6,230 bases of DNA, from positions 1 through 6,230 of the forward strand of contig CANQZO010000117.1 in NCBI GenBank assembly GCA_947628355.1, read 5' to 3'. The position numbers were made by a program, and so were the translations under genes. Shown here piece after piece: positions 1 to 6,230 of the stretch (positions are counted from its first letter, which is position 1; every line of letters begins with the position of its first letter). The notes below the pieces were generated by a model. The model made no database searches. It saw nothing but the letters and a program-made list of their open reading frames with translations, and was not told the DNA's origin. This DNA is from Candidatus Gastranaerophilales bacterium (GTDB taxonomy: Bacteria; Cyanobacteriota; Vampirovibrionia; Gastranaerophilales; Gastranaerophilaceae).

Positions 1-93
1 TGTCAAAGTAACCACACCACCCCGACACCCTCGCATAATGCGGCATTTTATGCCCTTTTACAGCAATTTGAGAAAGGAAAAATTTATGATTAA
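1..93 (+). CDS. C-terminal end of an unrecognised protein (partial, cut by window edge)
   Basis: Frame 1 is open from the first base to a TAA at 91-93 and ends in AAFYALLQQFEKGKIYD. I do not recognise the family. The stop overlaps the ATG at 86 of the next reading frame (ATGATTAA), a layout typical of translationally coupled genes, and this is the main reason to believe the frame is real. Only 30 residues are visible, the first part being Thr/Pro/Ser-rich, so no domain can be assigned. It is likely the end of an upstream operon that was interrupted when the DNA to its right changed. Confidence 0.4.
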   Translation, partial: CQSNHTTPTPSHNAAFYALLQQFEKGKIYD

Positions 94-130
94 GGTTATG
101 TTTATATGCCACGGCAGAAGTCGAGGGTAA
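86..130 (+). pseudogene. Truncated start of a low-molecular-weight protein tyrosine phosphatase
   Basis: A good ribosome binding site (AGAAAGGA, 71-78) lies 7 bases before ATG 86. The peptide begins MIKVMFICHG, which resembles the conserved first strand and the start of the phosphate-binding loop of LMW-PTPs (typical form MIKVLFVCHGNICRSP). The match ends just where the catalytic loop should follow. The sequence continues RSRG and stops at 128-130, so the Cys-x5-Arg loop is not formed and the rest of the enzyme (about 150 residues) is absent. The RS after CHG could be the loop's own Arg-Ser after loss of three codons, or a chance join at a recombination point. The assignment rests on about ten residues, so it is tentative; a genuine 14-residue peptide is the less likely alternative. 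Confidence 0.4.
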
Positions 131-253
131 GATTTACTATCCGCTGAAATGGGGCATAGTGTTTCAAGACATTGCAGTTACACATAAATATTACTACTGT
201 TTTACTACTAACGGAGAGAGTAATAATAGAGAGTGTAAATGTAAGAATAACAG
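131..253. other. Apparently gene-free flank between the broken gene and the terminator
   Basis: I see no convincing gene here. There is a short direct repeat TTACTACT (191-198 and 202-209) and a 7-bp inverted repeat TATTACT/AGTAATA (189-195 and 219-225), both AT-rich and possibly chance. Frame 3 stays open from about 90 to 269 but has no usable start codon and ends inside the terminator stem. The stretch may be leftover sequence from a deletion or insertion that broke the upstream gene. With 296-384, which is A/T-rich and could act as an UP-like element for the promoter, it forms the non-coding spacer before rdrA. Confidence 0.4.
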
Positions 254-295
254 AAAAAGTCAGGTGTGATTAGGAAAATCGTACCTGACTTTTTT
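254..295 (+). terminator. Strong rho-independent terminator upstream of the rdrA promoter
   Basis: AAAAAGTCAGGT (254-265) pairs perfectly with ACCTGACTTTTT (283-295 region), giving a 12-bp stem. The loop can form a small inner pairing, GATT (268-271) with AATC (277-280). The right arm runs into a T tract (T290-T295), as expected for a rightward terminator. The A tract at the left arm makes it possibly bidirectional. It would stop transcription from the left-flank genes and isolate the rdrAB operon, so expression should depend on the promoter at 385-413. Confidence 0.9.
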
Positions 296-384
296 AATCA
301 TTGTTTTTGCGTTTAATAAAATAAGTCTATAGATAATATGAAAATAATACATAACAATTATTACAAAAAATATAACAAAAAAAG

Positions 385-413
385 TTGAAAAATGATAAAT
401 ATTGTGGTACAAT
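385..413 (+). promoter_or_regulatory. Sigma-A-type promoter of the rdrAB operon
   Basis: TTGAAA (-35, 385-390) and TACAAT (-10, 408-413) are separated by exactly 17 bases. TGG directly before the -10 (405-407) supplies a TGn extended -10. The DNA upstream (about 340-384) is A/T-rich and could serve as an UP element. Transcription would start near 420, giving a leader of about 50 bases before rdrA. It is the best promoter match seen upstream of the operon and is correctly placed after the terminator at 254-295. Confidence 0.85.
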
Positions 414-417
414 ATTT
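397..417. promoter_or_regulatory. Perfect inverted repeat over the -10: candidate repressor operator
   Basis: AAATATTGT (397-405), spacer GGT, then ACAATATTT (409-417): a perfect 9-bp inverted repeat with a 3-base centre that covers the -10 and the likely start-site side of the promoter. A dimeric repressor bound here would block RNA polymerase. No regulator gene lies in the window, so the protein would have to be encoded elsewhere. The sequence is AT-rich, and part of the symmetry comes from the -10 itself, so chance is not excluded. Confidence 0.5.
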
Positions 418-456
418 TTGATGTTAATATACGCTAAATTAATCAGGTTCAAGTGA

Positions 457-463
457 AAAGGAG
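457..463 (+). promoter_or_regulatory. Ribosome binding site that sets the rdrA start at 473
   Basis: AAAGGAG lies immediately against the first in-frame ATG (464), leaving no spacer, but 9 bases before the next in-frame ATG at 473. The second ATG is therefore the more likely start, and the longest reading frame is three codons too long. Confidence 0.8.
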
Positions 464-472
464 ATGCATAAA

Positions 473-3049
473 ATGTCAGATGAAAGATCAAGAGAGTTAC
501 TCATACCATTTGAAACGTTTGATACACGTGGGATTCGTAAGGATATACCTAAAAATTTCATTTCATCGTTTTTTTCTGATATCTATATTCAGGCATTCAA
601 GCTGGTTGATTTGATTGATAAATCTAACACCAATTACGAAAGTTACTTGAATAAAAATGCCGGGAAATTAAGACCAGAATTAGAGCTTGACGACTTTCAG
701 AATGTCATAGCTTTCATTGGTCGGCGCGGTACAGGAAAAACATCCTCTATGCTTTCTTTTCTTGAAATGCTGGTAACAAATTACTTTCAACCTAAAAATG
801 ATGATTATTTCAAAAGTGCAAAGTTCAGCTTTATCAACAGAGGTTTTTATGCCATACCATACACAGACGCATCTATGCTTTCAAAACATGATGATATTTT
901 TGAAACTGTACTTTCTAAAATGCTGTCAAGCTTGGACTTTGAGACAGGTAAATCATATATTAGAAGGGACAGTACGGTTAGTGAAAGTGAAATCAAGAAA
1001 CTTCGTGAAGAGATATGCAAGGTTTATAACCACTACTCCAGTTTGAAGAAAAAAGAGGACACCGAGAATGCTTCTCCCTATGGTCTTATGGAAAAAATCT
1101 CAAATAAGCATAGTGTCAGAGAAGAGTTTATCCAACTTGTCAGAAAGTACACCGGAATAATCGGTCAAATAAGAGAAAATAAGAAAGCAGACTATCTTGT
1201 TATTTGCATTGATGATATTGACATGGTACATGATAAACACATGGAAATTATGCAATGCATTCATCAGTATTTCATGATCCCGAAAGTTATAGTTCTTGTT
1301 TCATTTAATAAACTTATACTCAATGCGTCTTTACAAGCAGATTTTTTCTCAAATGTGTCTATTTCAGAGTCTGACTCCGAGGAACATGATCAGCAAATGC
1401 GTTTGACAAGAAATCAGACATACGATTTTGTCAGAAAGATCATTCCGGCAGATATGTGCATAACTATGCCTTCTTGGAAAAAGAAAGATTATGTAGAAAT
1501 GTCGCCCATCAAGGTAGACTTTGGTGAATATGGGGATGATAATAATTATCAAAACCTGTCAAATATCATATTTCCACGCTTGAAAGAGAGCAGCTTGTTT
1601 AAGATGATAATTGAGGAAAAAGCCAATTCTAATGAAAAAATGTTGTTGACTCCTAAAGAAATGATCATGATCATGTTAGCAGACCGTACATCGGTTTATC
1701 TTGATATAAAAGGCTTTAAGTTTCACTTTATGCAGCCGGATAGTTTGCGTGCTTTAAGCGATATGTTCTATCTTCTGTATAATATGGAAAATTTAAATAA
1801 ATTTAAAAGAAGAAATAACGAGAACAGAAATGATGAAGATAAATTTCAGCAAAGTCGTAATAAAAACAGAAAAATTCTCCTTGACTATCTGCATTTCAAA
1901 ATGCTGCCCGAAAATAATTTTTCAGCTGAAATCGAGGAATTCGTAAATCGAGTTTTGGATTCCCCAATGGAAAGACGCGGAAGAATTATTTGGGATTACT
2001 ATTTTACGCTTTTAAGCGCCGATAAAAACCGCGAACGCATTGTTAATCTGTATGGTTTGGATTTTTATGAAGAAGAAATGAATAGGTACAAGATAGAGAA
2101 ATACAGCTTTGGTGCTTTGTACAGGGTTCTGTATTCGGCTACGAGGCTTAATGTCATTGATAGAAAAGTAGTTATCTTTCTGTTGGCGTCCTTTGCATTT
2201 TCCATGCCAAATTTCATAGAATTGGAAAAAGCAAGAAACAATCCGTATATTGGTTATGATAAGCGTGATAATTATATACGCATACGTGAAGCCTTCGGAC
2301 ATAGCTTAATAGGCACATGGTGCAAAGATCTCTTTGGTGGAAAAAATGTTGATATTATTATTAGTAAATCAGATTATAGTGATGATTCTGCCATTAATAA
2401 TCTATTGTATTTACTATCATTGATTTCATCTGACACAAGTAAACCGTTAAATGTTGAGGAAAATGAAAACGAATATATTATAAAAGCTGAAATGGATCCC
2501 ACGGCTTTTATCATCAATTCCTTTATATATAAAGCAAAAACCAATATGACAAGAGTACAATTATTAAATGAAGAAATATCACTCGGCGATTTTTTTAATA
2601 AGTTATATGGAATTGATTGTAAAGCATTTGACGTGCGTTGTTGTGATGTTCAAAAAGAATTAATACATGATCTGAATTTTGCAGATTTCTTTTTGAAACA
2701 TACAGATATGTCCTATAATGTCATTAAGAGGGTCATATCAAATATGATATATAAAAGCGACAATAACTTAAAGGTCACTAAAGAGCCAACAGGTAATCCG
2801 GATAAAATAATATTAGAGTTTTATCAAAAAATAATCGAGAGACTAAGTGAACAAGACGAAAAATATCATTTTAATGACGATAAAAAATTCTCTAATAGAT
2901 TTAGAAAACATCCTGTTGTAGGATTGTTTTTAAATGGAGATTTTTCGAAAACAGGAATAGAGTTGAAATTCGACACCGATAAGCACACAGATGATAAATC
3001 AGCAACAAATAAACCTTCCATATGCATTTGTGCTGATATAACTGTGTAA
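473..3049 (+). CDS. rdrA: RdrA-like AAA+/P-loop ATPase of a RADAR anti-phage defence system
   Basis: 858-residue cytosolic ATPase, numbered from the ATG at 473. Walker A is GRRGTGKT (83-90) after a hydrophobic strand. Walker B is YLVICIDDID (about 241-250, catalytic Asp pair 247-248). A sensor-1-like strand VIVLVSFN follows, with Asn 279. The later KIIPADMCITMPSW (about 322-335) resembles the strand found at a similar place in KAP/STAND-like NTPases. A basic, Asn-rich linker (about 443-467) precedes a long C-terminal half with no motif I recognise; no signal peptide or convincing membrane segment is seen. In RADAR, RdrA forms a ring-shaped oligomer that docks on the RdrB shell and is needed for defence. 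The call rests on ATPase features, size and the adjoining giant deaminase, since the C-terminal half cannot be matched by eye. The frame is intact, so the gene is probably functional. A different ATPase paired with a deaminase is the alternative. Confidence 0.85.
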   Translation: MSDERSRELLIPFETFDTRGIRKDIPKNFISSFFSDIYIQAFKLVDLIDKSNTNYESYLNKNAGKLRPELELDDFQNVIAFIGRRGTGKTSSMLSFLEMLVTNYFQPKNDDYFKSAKFSFINRGFYAIPYTDASMLSKHDDIFETVLSKMLSSLDFETGKSYIRRDSTVSESEIKKLREEICKVYNHYSSLKKKEDTENASPYGLMEKISNKHSVREEFIQLVRKYTGIIGQIRENKKADYLVICIDDIDMVHDKHMEIMQCIHQYFMIPKVIVLVSFNKLILNASLQADFFSNVSISESDSEEHDQQMRLTRNQTYDFVRKIIPADMCITMPSWKKKDYVEMSPIKVDFGEYGDDNNYQNLSNIIFPRLKESSLFKMIIEEKANSNEKMLLTPKEMIMIMLADRTSVYLDIKGFKFHFMQPDSLRALSDMFYLLYNMENLNKFKRRNNENRNDEDKFQQSRNKNRKILLDYLHFKMLPENNFSAEIEEFVNRVLDSPMERRGRIIWDYYFTLLSADKNRERIVNLYGLDFYEEEMNRYKIEKYSFGALYRVLYSATRLNVIDRKVVIFLLASFAFSMPNFIELEKARNNPYIGYDKRDNYIRIREAFGHSLIGTWCKDLFGGKNVDIIISKSDYSDDSAINNLLYLLSLISSDTSKPLNVEENENEYIIKAEMDPTAFIINSFIYKAKTNMTRVQLLNEEISLGDFFNKLYGIDCKAFDVRCCDVQKELIHDLNFADFFLKHTDMSYNVIKRVISNMIYKSDNNLKVTKEPTGNPDKIILEFYQKIIERLSEQDEKYHFNDDKKFSNRFRKHPVVGLFLNGDFSKTGIELKFDTDKHTDDKSATNKPSICICADITV

Positions 3050-3191
3050 AATAAAGAAGAAACGAAATAAGTTGAATGTTCCGACAAGCCAAATGAAGAT
3101 GTCACCTTGAATGATGAATCTTAAGGAATCACACCTACACAGGAAAATGGAATAACACAATAATGATTATCGTTCCGGAGGTGGATACACA
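3050..3191 (+). other. rdrA-rdrB intergenic spacer with strong ribosome binding site
   Basis: 142 bases separate the genes, with no terminator or clear promoter, so co-transcription is likely. GGAGGTG (3177-3183) is a near-ideal ribosome binding site 8 bases before the rdrB ATG, implying independent, efficient translation of rdrB. The 10-mer ATGATGAATC occurs at 3111-3120 and again at the rdrB start (3192-3201), each followed closely by GGAATCA. The upstream copy would encode only 14 residues (3111-3155) and lacks a ribosome binding site, so I do not call it a gene. Confidence 0.6.
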
Positions 3192-5825
3192 ATGATGAAT
3201 CGAAATAAACTGGAATCATCTGCTATATTCTTTCATTCCGTATACTTCGGAAGAAGCATAAAGGCATTTTGTGAAGACAATGATCCTTGTTTATTTTCCG
3301 AAGATGAGATAAGAAAAATGGTTATAGATGTATTGCCGCATTATAACAGTCAGCAGCTCAATGACAGAATAAAGAAGTTTATCGGATATTTTGCGGAAAA
3401 AACATTTTCTGAAAGAACAGATTTGGATTTTTATGATGTTTTGTTTGAATTTGCGGATTCTCTGCTGACAAGATTTGAGGGCAGATATTGTTTCAGATAT
3501 AAATATGCGGATATCTGGCGAAGGCTGACAAAGGAAATTGATGAGGAAACTTTTGTAGCGGCAGCAGTGGCAAAAAGTGATTTAAGAAGATCTATCGATA
3601 GACGAAAACATATGGATTGGTCTTACTGTGTAGAACATGATAACCGAGAAATTAAAATGATGCTACAGCGTGACAGTGGTATTTCGGAAAATCATATGCA
3701 TCTGCGTTGCTCTTCCCCTTATTACTATATGTCGTGGGTTTATTTGATGAATAACTTGGATAATACCAAATTCGTCAAAATGTTTGCCGAAATAAAGAAG
3801 TCTAACCTAAAAAAATATCCAAACGAAGAAAATGAATATCCGTTGGAACTTATATGCAAAACAGCTGCTGTAATACGTTTGTATCTATACTGCATAATTT
3901 GTGAAGCATACTTTTCGGAATATGCCACAGACACAGTTGATGATATATCTAACCTCTTGGAAGATACCGTATTTTCAACAAATGATGAAAAGGACATCTG
4001 TACTTTTCCCATCAATAAAGTTCAAGATTATATTATTCAGTTTAACACCACGGGAAATATGGATTACGCTCAAAGTTTATCATGCACTAAAAATACTCTG
4101 TATTATGACCTTTCGGGTGAACGAAGTATTGTATATTATTCATTGAAAATGATAATGGAAAAGTCCGCAGGTTTTGAAAGTGTGAGAAAGCTGTTGCTTT
4201 TATATCTGCTGATGAAGCAAAGATTCAGAACTGAGATCGTGCAAAGCAACAACAGAGTCGGTTTCTACAACTTTTCCGAATATGAAGGCAGAAAAGATTA
4301 TTTTATATTCGATACTACACAGAGTGAAGAAAGCCTTGCAACGGATGCAATATGCAGTATTTGTGACGATATGAAATATCACAGAATCGAAATGCGTATT
4401 TCACCCAAAACGACATGGCAGAAACTTGCCGAAGCAATCAAATTATATGATGGTGCAATAAATAAAGCATTAAAACTAATAAATCCAAAACGAAAGATGA
4501 ATTGCAGCAAGAACTTTTTTTATACGCTTCACTTTCCTAAAGAAAGTTTTATGGTTGAGCAAGGAGTATGCAGACATTGTGAACTAAGAAACAAAACTCA
4601 AACCCGTGCCCGGTCAATTACGGAATTGAGGGAATATGCCGATTATTCTATTTCAAGCAGAGTATTAGGAATAGATGCTTGTTCACATGAGATTGATTGC
4701 AGACCTGAGGTATTTGGTCTGACATTCAGATATTTGCAGGATTACGAGCCGGAGCATAAAACCCCTGATGGTAAGAAGCTGCGTCAACTCAAATCAACAT
4801 ATCATGTTGCTGAAGACAACTATGATATAGTGGATGGACTCAGAGCAATTTATGAAGCTGTATATTTCCTCGGACTTCGTTCCGGTTCGAGACTTGGTCA
4901 CGCTACTTTGTTGGGGATGCCGCCTATGAAATATTACTCAAAACATAATAATACGGTATCCATGCCCAGACAAGTATTTCTGGATAATGTGATGTGGCTA
5001 TATTACTTCGTAAGCGACAACAATATATCCTTTGAAGATAATTCCCTGTTTTTTTCATACTTAAATAATCAGTTTAGGATACATTTTAACAAAATATACA
5101 TTGATGATATTCAACTCGATTTTGTTGATAGGGTTCTTGATGAAGCAAAGGATTCATGTTTACTGGATTTTCCTAAAGACAGACATACATACAACAAAGA
5201 AAAATGTGAGTTTAATATGTATCACTATCACTCAGCTTATTTGCTAAGAGGTGATGATCCGGAACTGTATAAAAACGGTTTTTTGCTAAAAAAATGTGAC
5301 TATTCAGAAGAATACAGAATATGTAATACGCATACTGATATGGAAAAAGCCAGAAGAAATTTTGAAGCAAACTATCTGTACTATTTATATCACTTTTCCG
5401 ACAGGGTGAAAGACAGAGGCGAGGAAATAATCGAAGAGACTCTTCCCGAATATGTCATCAAAGCAATATGTCTTGTTCAGGAAAAGATGAAAAGACTGAT
5501 TGCAGAAGCGGGAATCGGAATCGAAACAAATCCGACCTCCAATGTTTTTATCAGTATTGCCGATGACTATTCCGAGCACCCTATTTCAACCTTATATGAC
5601 CATAGTCTGTCAAAAAATCCACGAAATGTTCAAATGAATTTATCAATCAACACTGATGATAAAAGTACATTTTCCACTTGTCTGAGCAACGAATATGCCT
5701 ATTTGTTACACTATTATGAGCATAAAAAAGATTCGGACGGAAATAATATGTACTCACGTTCCGAAATCATGCAGTGGCTTGATGAAATACGAAAAATGGG
5801 CAACGATCAATCCTTTGGCAACTGA
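3192..5825 (+). CDS. rdrB: RdrB-like adenosine deaminase of a RADAR anti-phage defence system
   Basis: 877-residue metal-dependent deaminase with every core motif of the adenosine-deaminase barrel in order: HMH (zinc ligands H168, H170), IEMRISP (399-405), GIDA (493-496), HVAE (zinc ligand H538, catalytic Glu 541), RLGHA (His 570), ETNPTSN (778-784) and SINTDD (zinc ligand Asp 822, with Asp 823). Ordinary deaminases of this fold have about 350 residues. Here the extra length is mostly two insertions, about 171-395 and 575-770, plus about 165 N-terminal residues. That architecture fits RdrB, which builds a dodecameric shell and, with RdrA, converts ATP/dATP to ITP/dITP during phage attack; RNA editing was the earlier proposal. 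The first of two consecutive ATGs is chosen because it sits 8 bases after GGAGGTG. Cys/His residues C460, C463, C497, H499 and C503 may form an extra metal site (inference). The frame is intact. Confidence 0.92.
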   Translation: MMNRNKLESSAIFFHSVYFGRSIKAFCEDNDPCLFSEDEIRKMVIDVLPHYNSQQLNDRIKKFIGYFAEKTFSERTDLDFYDVLFEFADSLLTRFEGRYCFRYKYADIWRRLTKEIDEETFVAAAVAKSDLRRSIDRRKHMDWSYCVEHDNREIKMMLQRDSGISENHMHLRCSSPYYYMSWVYLMNNLDNTKFVKMFAEIKKSNLKKYPNEENEYPLELICKTAAVIRLYLYCIICEAYFSEYATDTVDDISNLLEDTVFSTNDEKDICTFPINKVQDYIIQFNTTGNMDYAQSLSCTKNTLYYDLSGERSIVYYSLKMIMEKSAGFESVRKLLLLYLLMKQRFRTEIVQSNNRVGFYNFSEYEGRKDYFIFDTTQSEESLATDAICSICDDMKYHRIEMRISPKTTWQKLAEAIKLYDGAINKALKLINPKRKMNCSKNFFYTLHFPKESFMVEQGVCRHCELRNKTQTRARSITELREYADYSISSRVLGIDACSHEIDCRPEVFGLTFRYLQDYEPEHKTPDGKKLRQLKSTYHVAEDNYDIVDGLRAIYEAVYFLGLRSGSRLGHATLLGMPPMKYYSKHNNTVSMPRQVFLDNVMWLYYFVSDNNISFEDNSLFFSYLNNQFRIHFNKIYIDDIQLDFVDRVLDEAKDSCLLDFPKDRHTYNKEKCEFNMYHYHSAYLLRGDDPELYKNGFLLKKCDYSEEYRICNTHTDMEKARRNFEANYLYYLYHFSDRVKDRGEEIIEETLPEYVIKAICLVQEKMKRLIAEAGIGIETNPTSNVFISIADDYSEHPISTLYDHSLSKNPRNVQMNLSINTDDKSTFSTCLSNEYAYLLHYYEHKKDSDGNNMYSRSEIMQWLDEIRKMGNDQSFGN

Positions 5826-5853
5826 TGTTTTTGCTGTAATTATTAAACAATAT

Positions 5854-6130
5854 GTAGCTGTTTATAAAACCCTTTTCGTCAATTTAAGTGCGATGCTACA
5901 GCATTATTGAGTCTGCTGAGTTTAACGGTATGAGTGTTTTCAGGTATTTGACCTATCTTTTGACCGAACTGCCCAAACCGGGAAACAAACCGGCAGATGA
6001 GCTGTTAGATGGTTTGATGCCTTACTCTGAAATTCTGCCGAATTATTGCAAAAATGCCCTAATTGGTCTGAACAGGTGTATCCCCTCAATCCTCCAGCGT
6101 AATATAGAAGAGGCTGTCGCACAAGCGTAA
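5854..6130 (+). pseudogene. Decayed C-terminal fragment of an IS66-family transposase
   Basis: The main part, reading in the frame of 5888, gives YSIIESAEFNGMSVFRYLTY, then LLTELPK and LMPYSEILPNYC. This is the familiar end of IS66-family transposases (YSxIExAxxNGLxPxxYLxxLL ... LLPxSxxLPxxC). A stop at 5885-5887 closes that frame upstream, but the neighbouring frame supplies VYKTLFVNLSAM (5860-5895), which fits the preceding segment (consensus roughly VGRKNFLFxN...SA). This implies a frameshift near 5895 and a small internal deletion. Similarity ends near 6052; the last 26 codons, to the TAA at 6128-6130, are not IS66-like and run into a terminator. The catalytic DDE core is absent, so it cannot transpose. 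It marks past insertion at the right edge of the defence operon. Confidence 0.8.
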
Positions 6131-6161
6131 AAAAACGCAGTGCGTCGGCCCTCACATTTTT
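6110..6161 (+). terminator. Strong hairpin terminator downstream of rdrB and the IS66 remnant
   Basis: GAGGCTGTCGCAC (6110-6122) pairs with GTGCGTCGGCCCTC (6140-6153) apart from one bulged C, one T-T mismatch and one G-T wobble. The stem continues as GCGT (6125-6128) with ACGC (6135-6138) around an A-rich loop. TTTTT follows at 6157-6161. Clostridial terminators often have this GGCTGTCGCA-type stem. I see no good terminator right after rdrB, so this is the likely 3' end of the rdrAB transcript. The left arm is also read as the last codons of the remnant frame, a sign that the frame ends there by accident. Confidence 0.8.
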
Positions 6162-6230
6162 GCATAAAAGAAAATAAATATATAAAATGAATGTAAAATA
6201 CCCTGTCAAAAATAATAAAAACAAAAAATT
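6162..6230. other. AT-rich gene-free right edge
   Basis: No gene, RNA or repeat is evident. TGTCAA at 6204-6209 reads as a consensus TTGACA on the minus strand, but no good -10 lies at the right distance. Confidence 0.4.

Noticed and set aside
90..269. Open frame of about 59 codons in frame 3 (contains AEVEGKIYYPLKWG)
   Set aside because: It has no start codon in a sensible place, no recognisable family, and ends inside the terminator stem. It is likely a chance open frame or non-functional remnant.
307..333. Possible second promoter, TTGCGT with TATAGA or GATAAT
   Set aside because: The spacers are 15 or 19 bases and the -35 is weak. The promoter at 385-413 is far better.
1661..1674. 14-bp palindrome ATGATCATGATCAT
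   Set aside because: It lies inside rdrA, where it encodes Met-Ile-Met-Ile. It is a simple product of repeated codons, with no sign of function.
2012..2302. 96-codon minus-strand frame inside rdrA
   Set aside because: It is fully antisense to an intact, motif-bearing gene, with no ribosome binding site or family resemblance.
6182..6209. Minus-strand TTGACA (6204-6209) as a leftward promoter
   Set aside because: The hexamer at 17-base spacing (TTTATA) matches a -10 poorly, a better TATATA is at 19 bases, and no leftward gene follows.
5940..6224. 94-codon minus-strand frame over the IS66 remnant
   Set aside because: It is antisense to clear IS66 coding sequence and across a terminator hairpin. 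The protein has no recognisable motif.
1..6230. CRISPR array, tRNA, rRNA, riboswitch or toxin-antitoxin pair
   Set aside because: I saw no regularly spaced repeats, no tRNA-like cloverleaf and no small paired genes on either strand.

Overview
The DNA is AT-rich by eye. It has A-rich codons, strong GGAGG-type ribosome binding sites and a sigma-A-like promoter, which points to a low-GC Firmicute, probably a gut clostridial lineage such as Ruminococcaceae or Lachnospiraceae. The host assignment is inference; no taxonomic marker gene is present.

The centre of the window is a complete two-gene operon that reads as a RADAR anti-phage defence locus. rdrA (473-3049) encodes an 858-residue P-loop ATPase with Walker A, Walker B and a sensor-1 Asn. 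rdrB (3192-5825) encodes an 877-residue protein carrying the full set of adenosine-deaminase active-site motifs (HMH, IEMRISP, GIDA, HVAE, RLGHA, NPTSN, NTDD), split by two large insertions. Gene order, sizes and the ATPase plus giant deaminase pairing match RADAR. In that system RdrA and RdrB form a very large complex that deaminates adenine nucleotides (ATP/dATP to ITP/dITP; RNA A-to-I editing was the first proposal) on phage infection.

Left flank (1-472): the C-terminal end of an unrecognised gene overlaps the start of what looks like a low-molecular-weight protein tyrosine phosphatase, broken after about 12 codons. An apparently gene-free stretch follows, with a strong intrinsic terminator at 254-295 that insulates the operon. 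The operon promoter (385-413) has a 17-bp spacer and an extended -10, and a perfect 9-bp inverted repeat (397-417) sits over the -10, a candidate operator.

Right flank (5826-6230): about 30 bases after rdrB lies a decayed, frameshifted C-terminal end of an IS66-family transposase, then a strong hairpin terminator (6110-6161) and AT-rich DNA with no gene. A truncated gene on one side and an IS remnant on the other suggest that the RADAR cassette arrived or was trimmed by mobile-element activity. No rdrC or rdrD accessory membrane gene is visible. The system type is already known; the parts that may be new are the version of it, its probable operator, and its boundaries.
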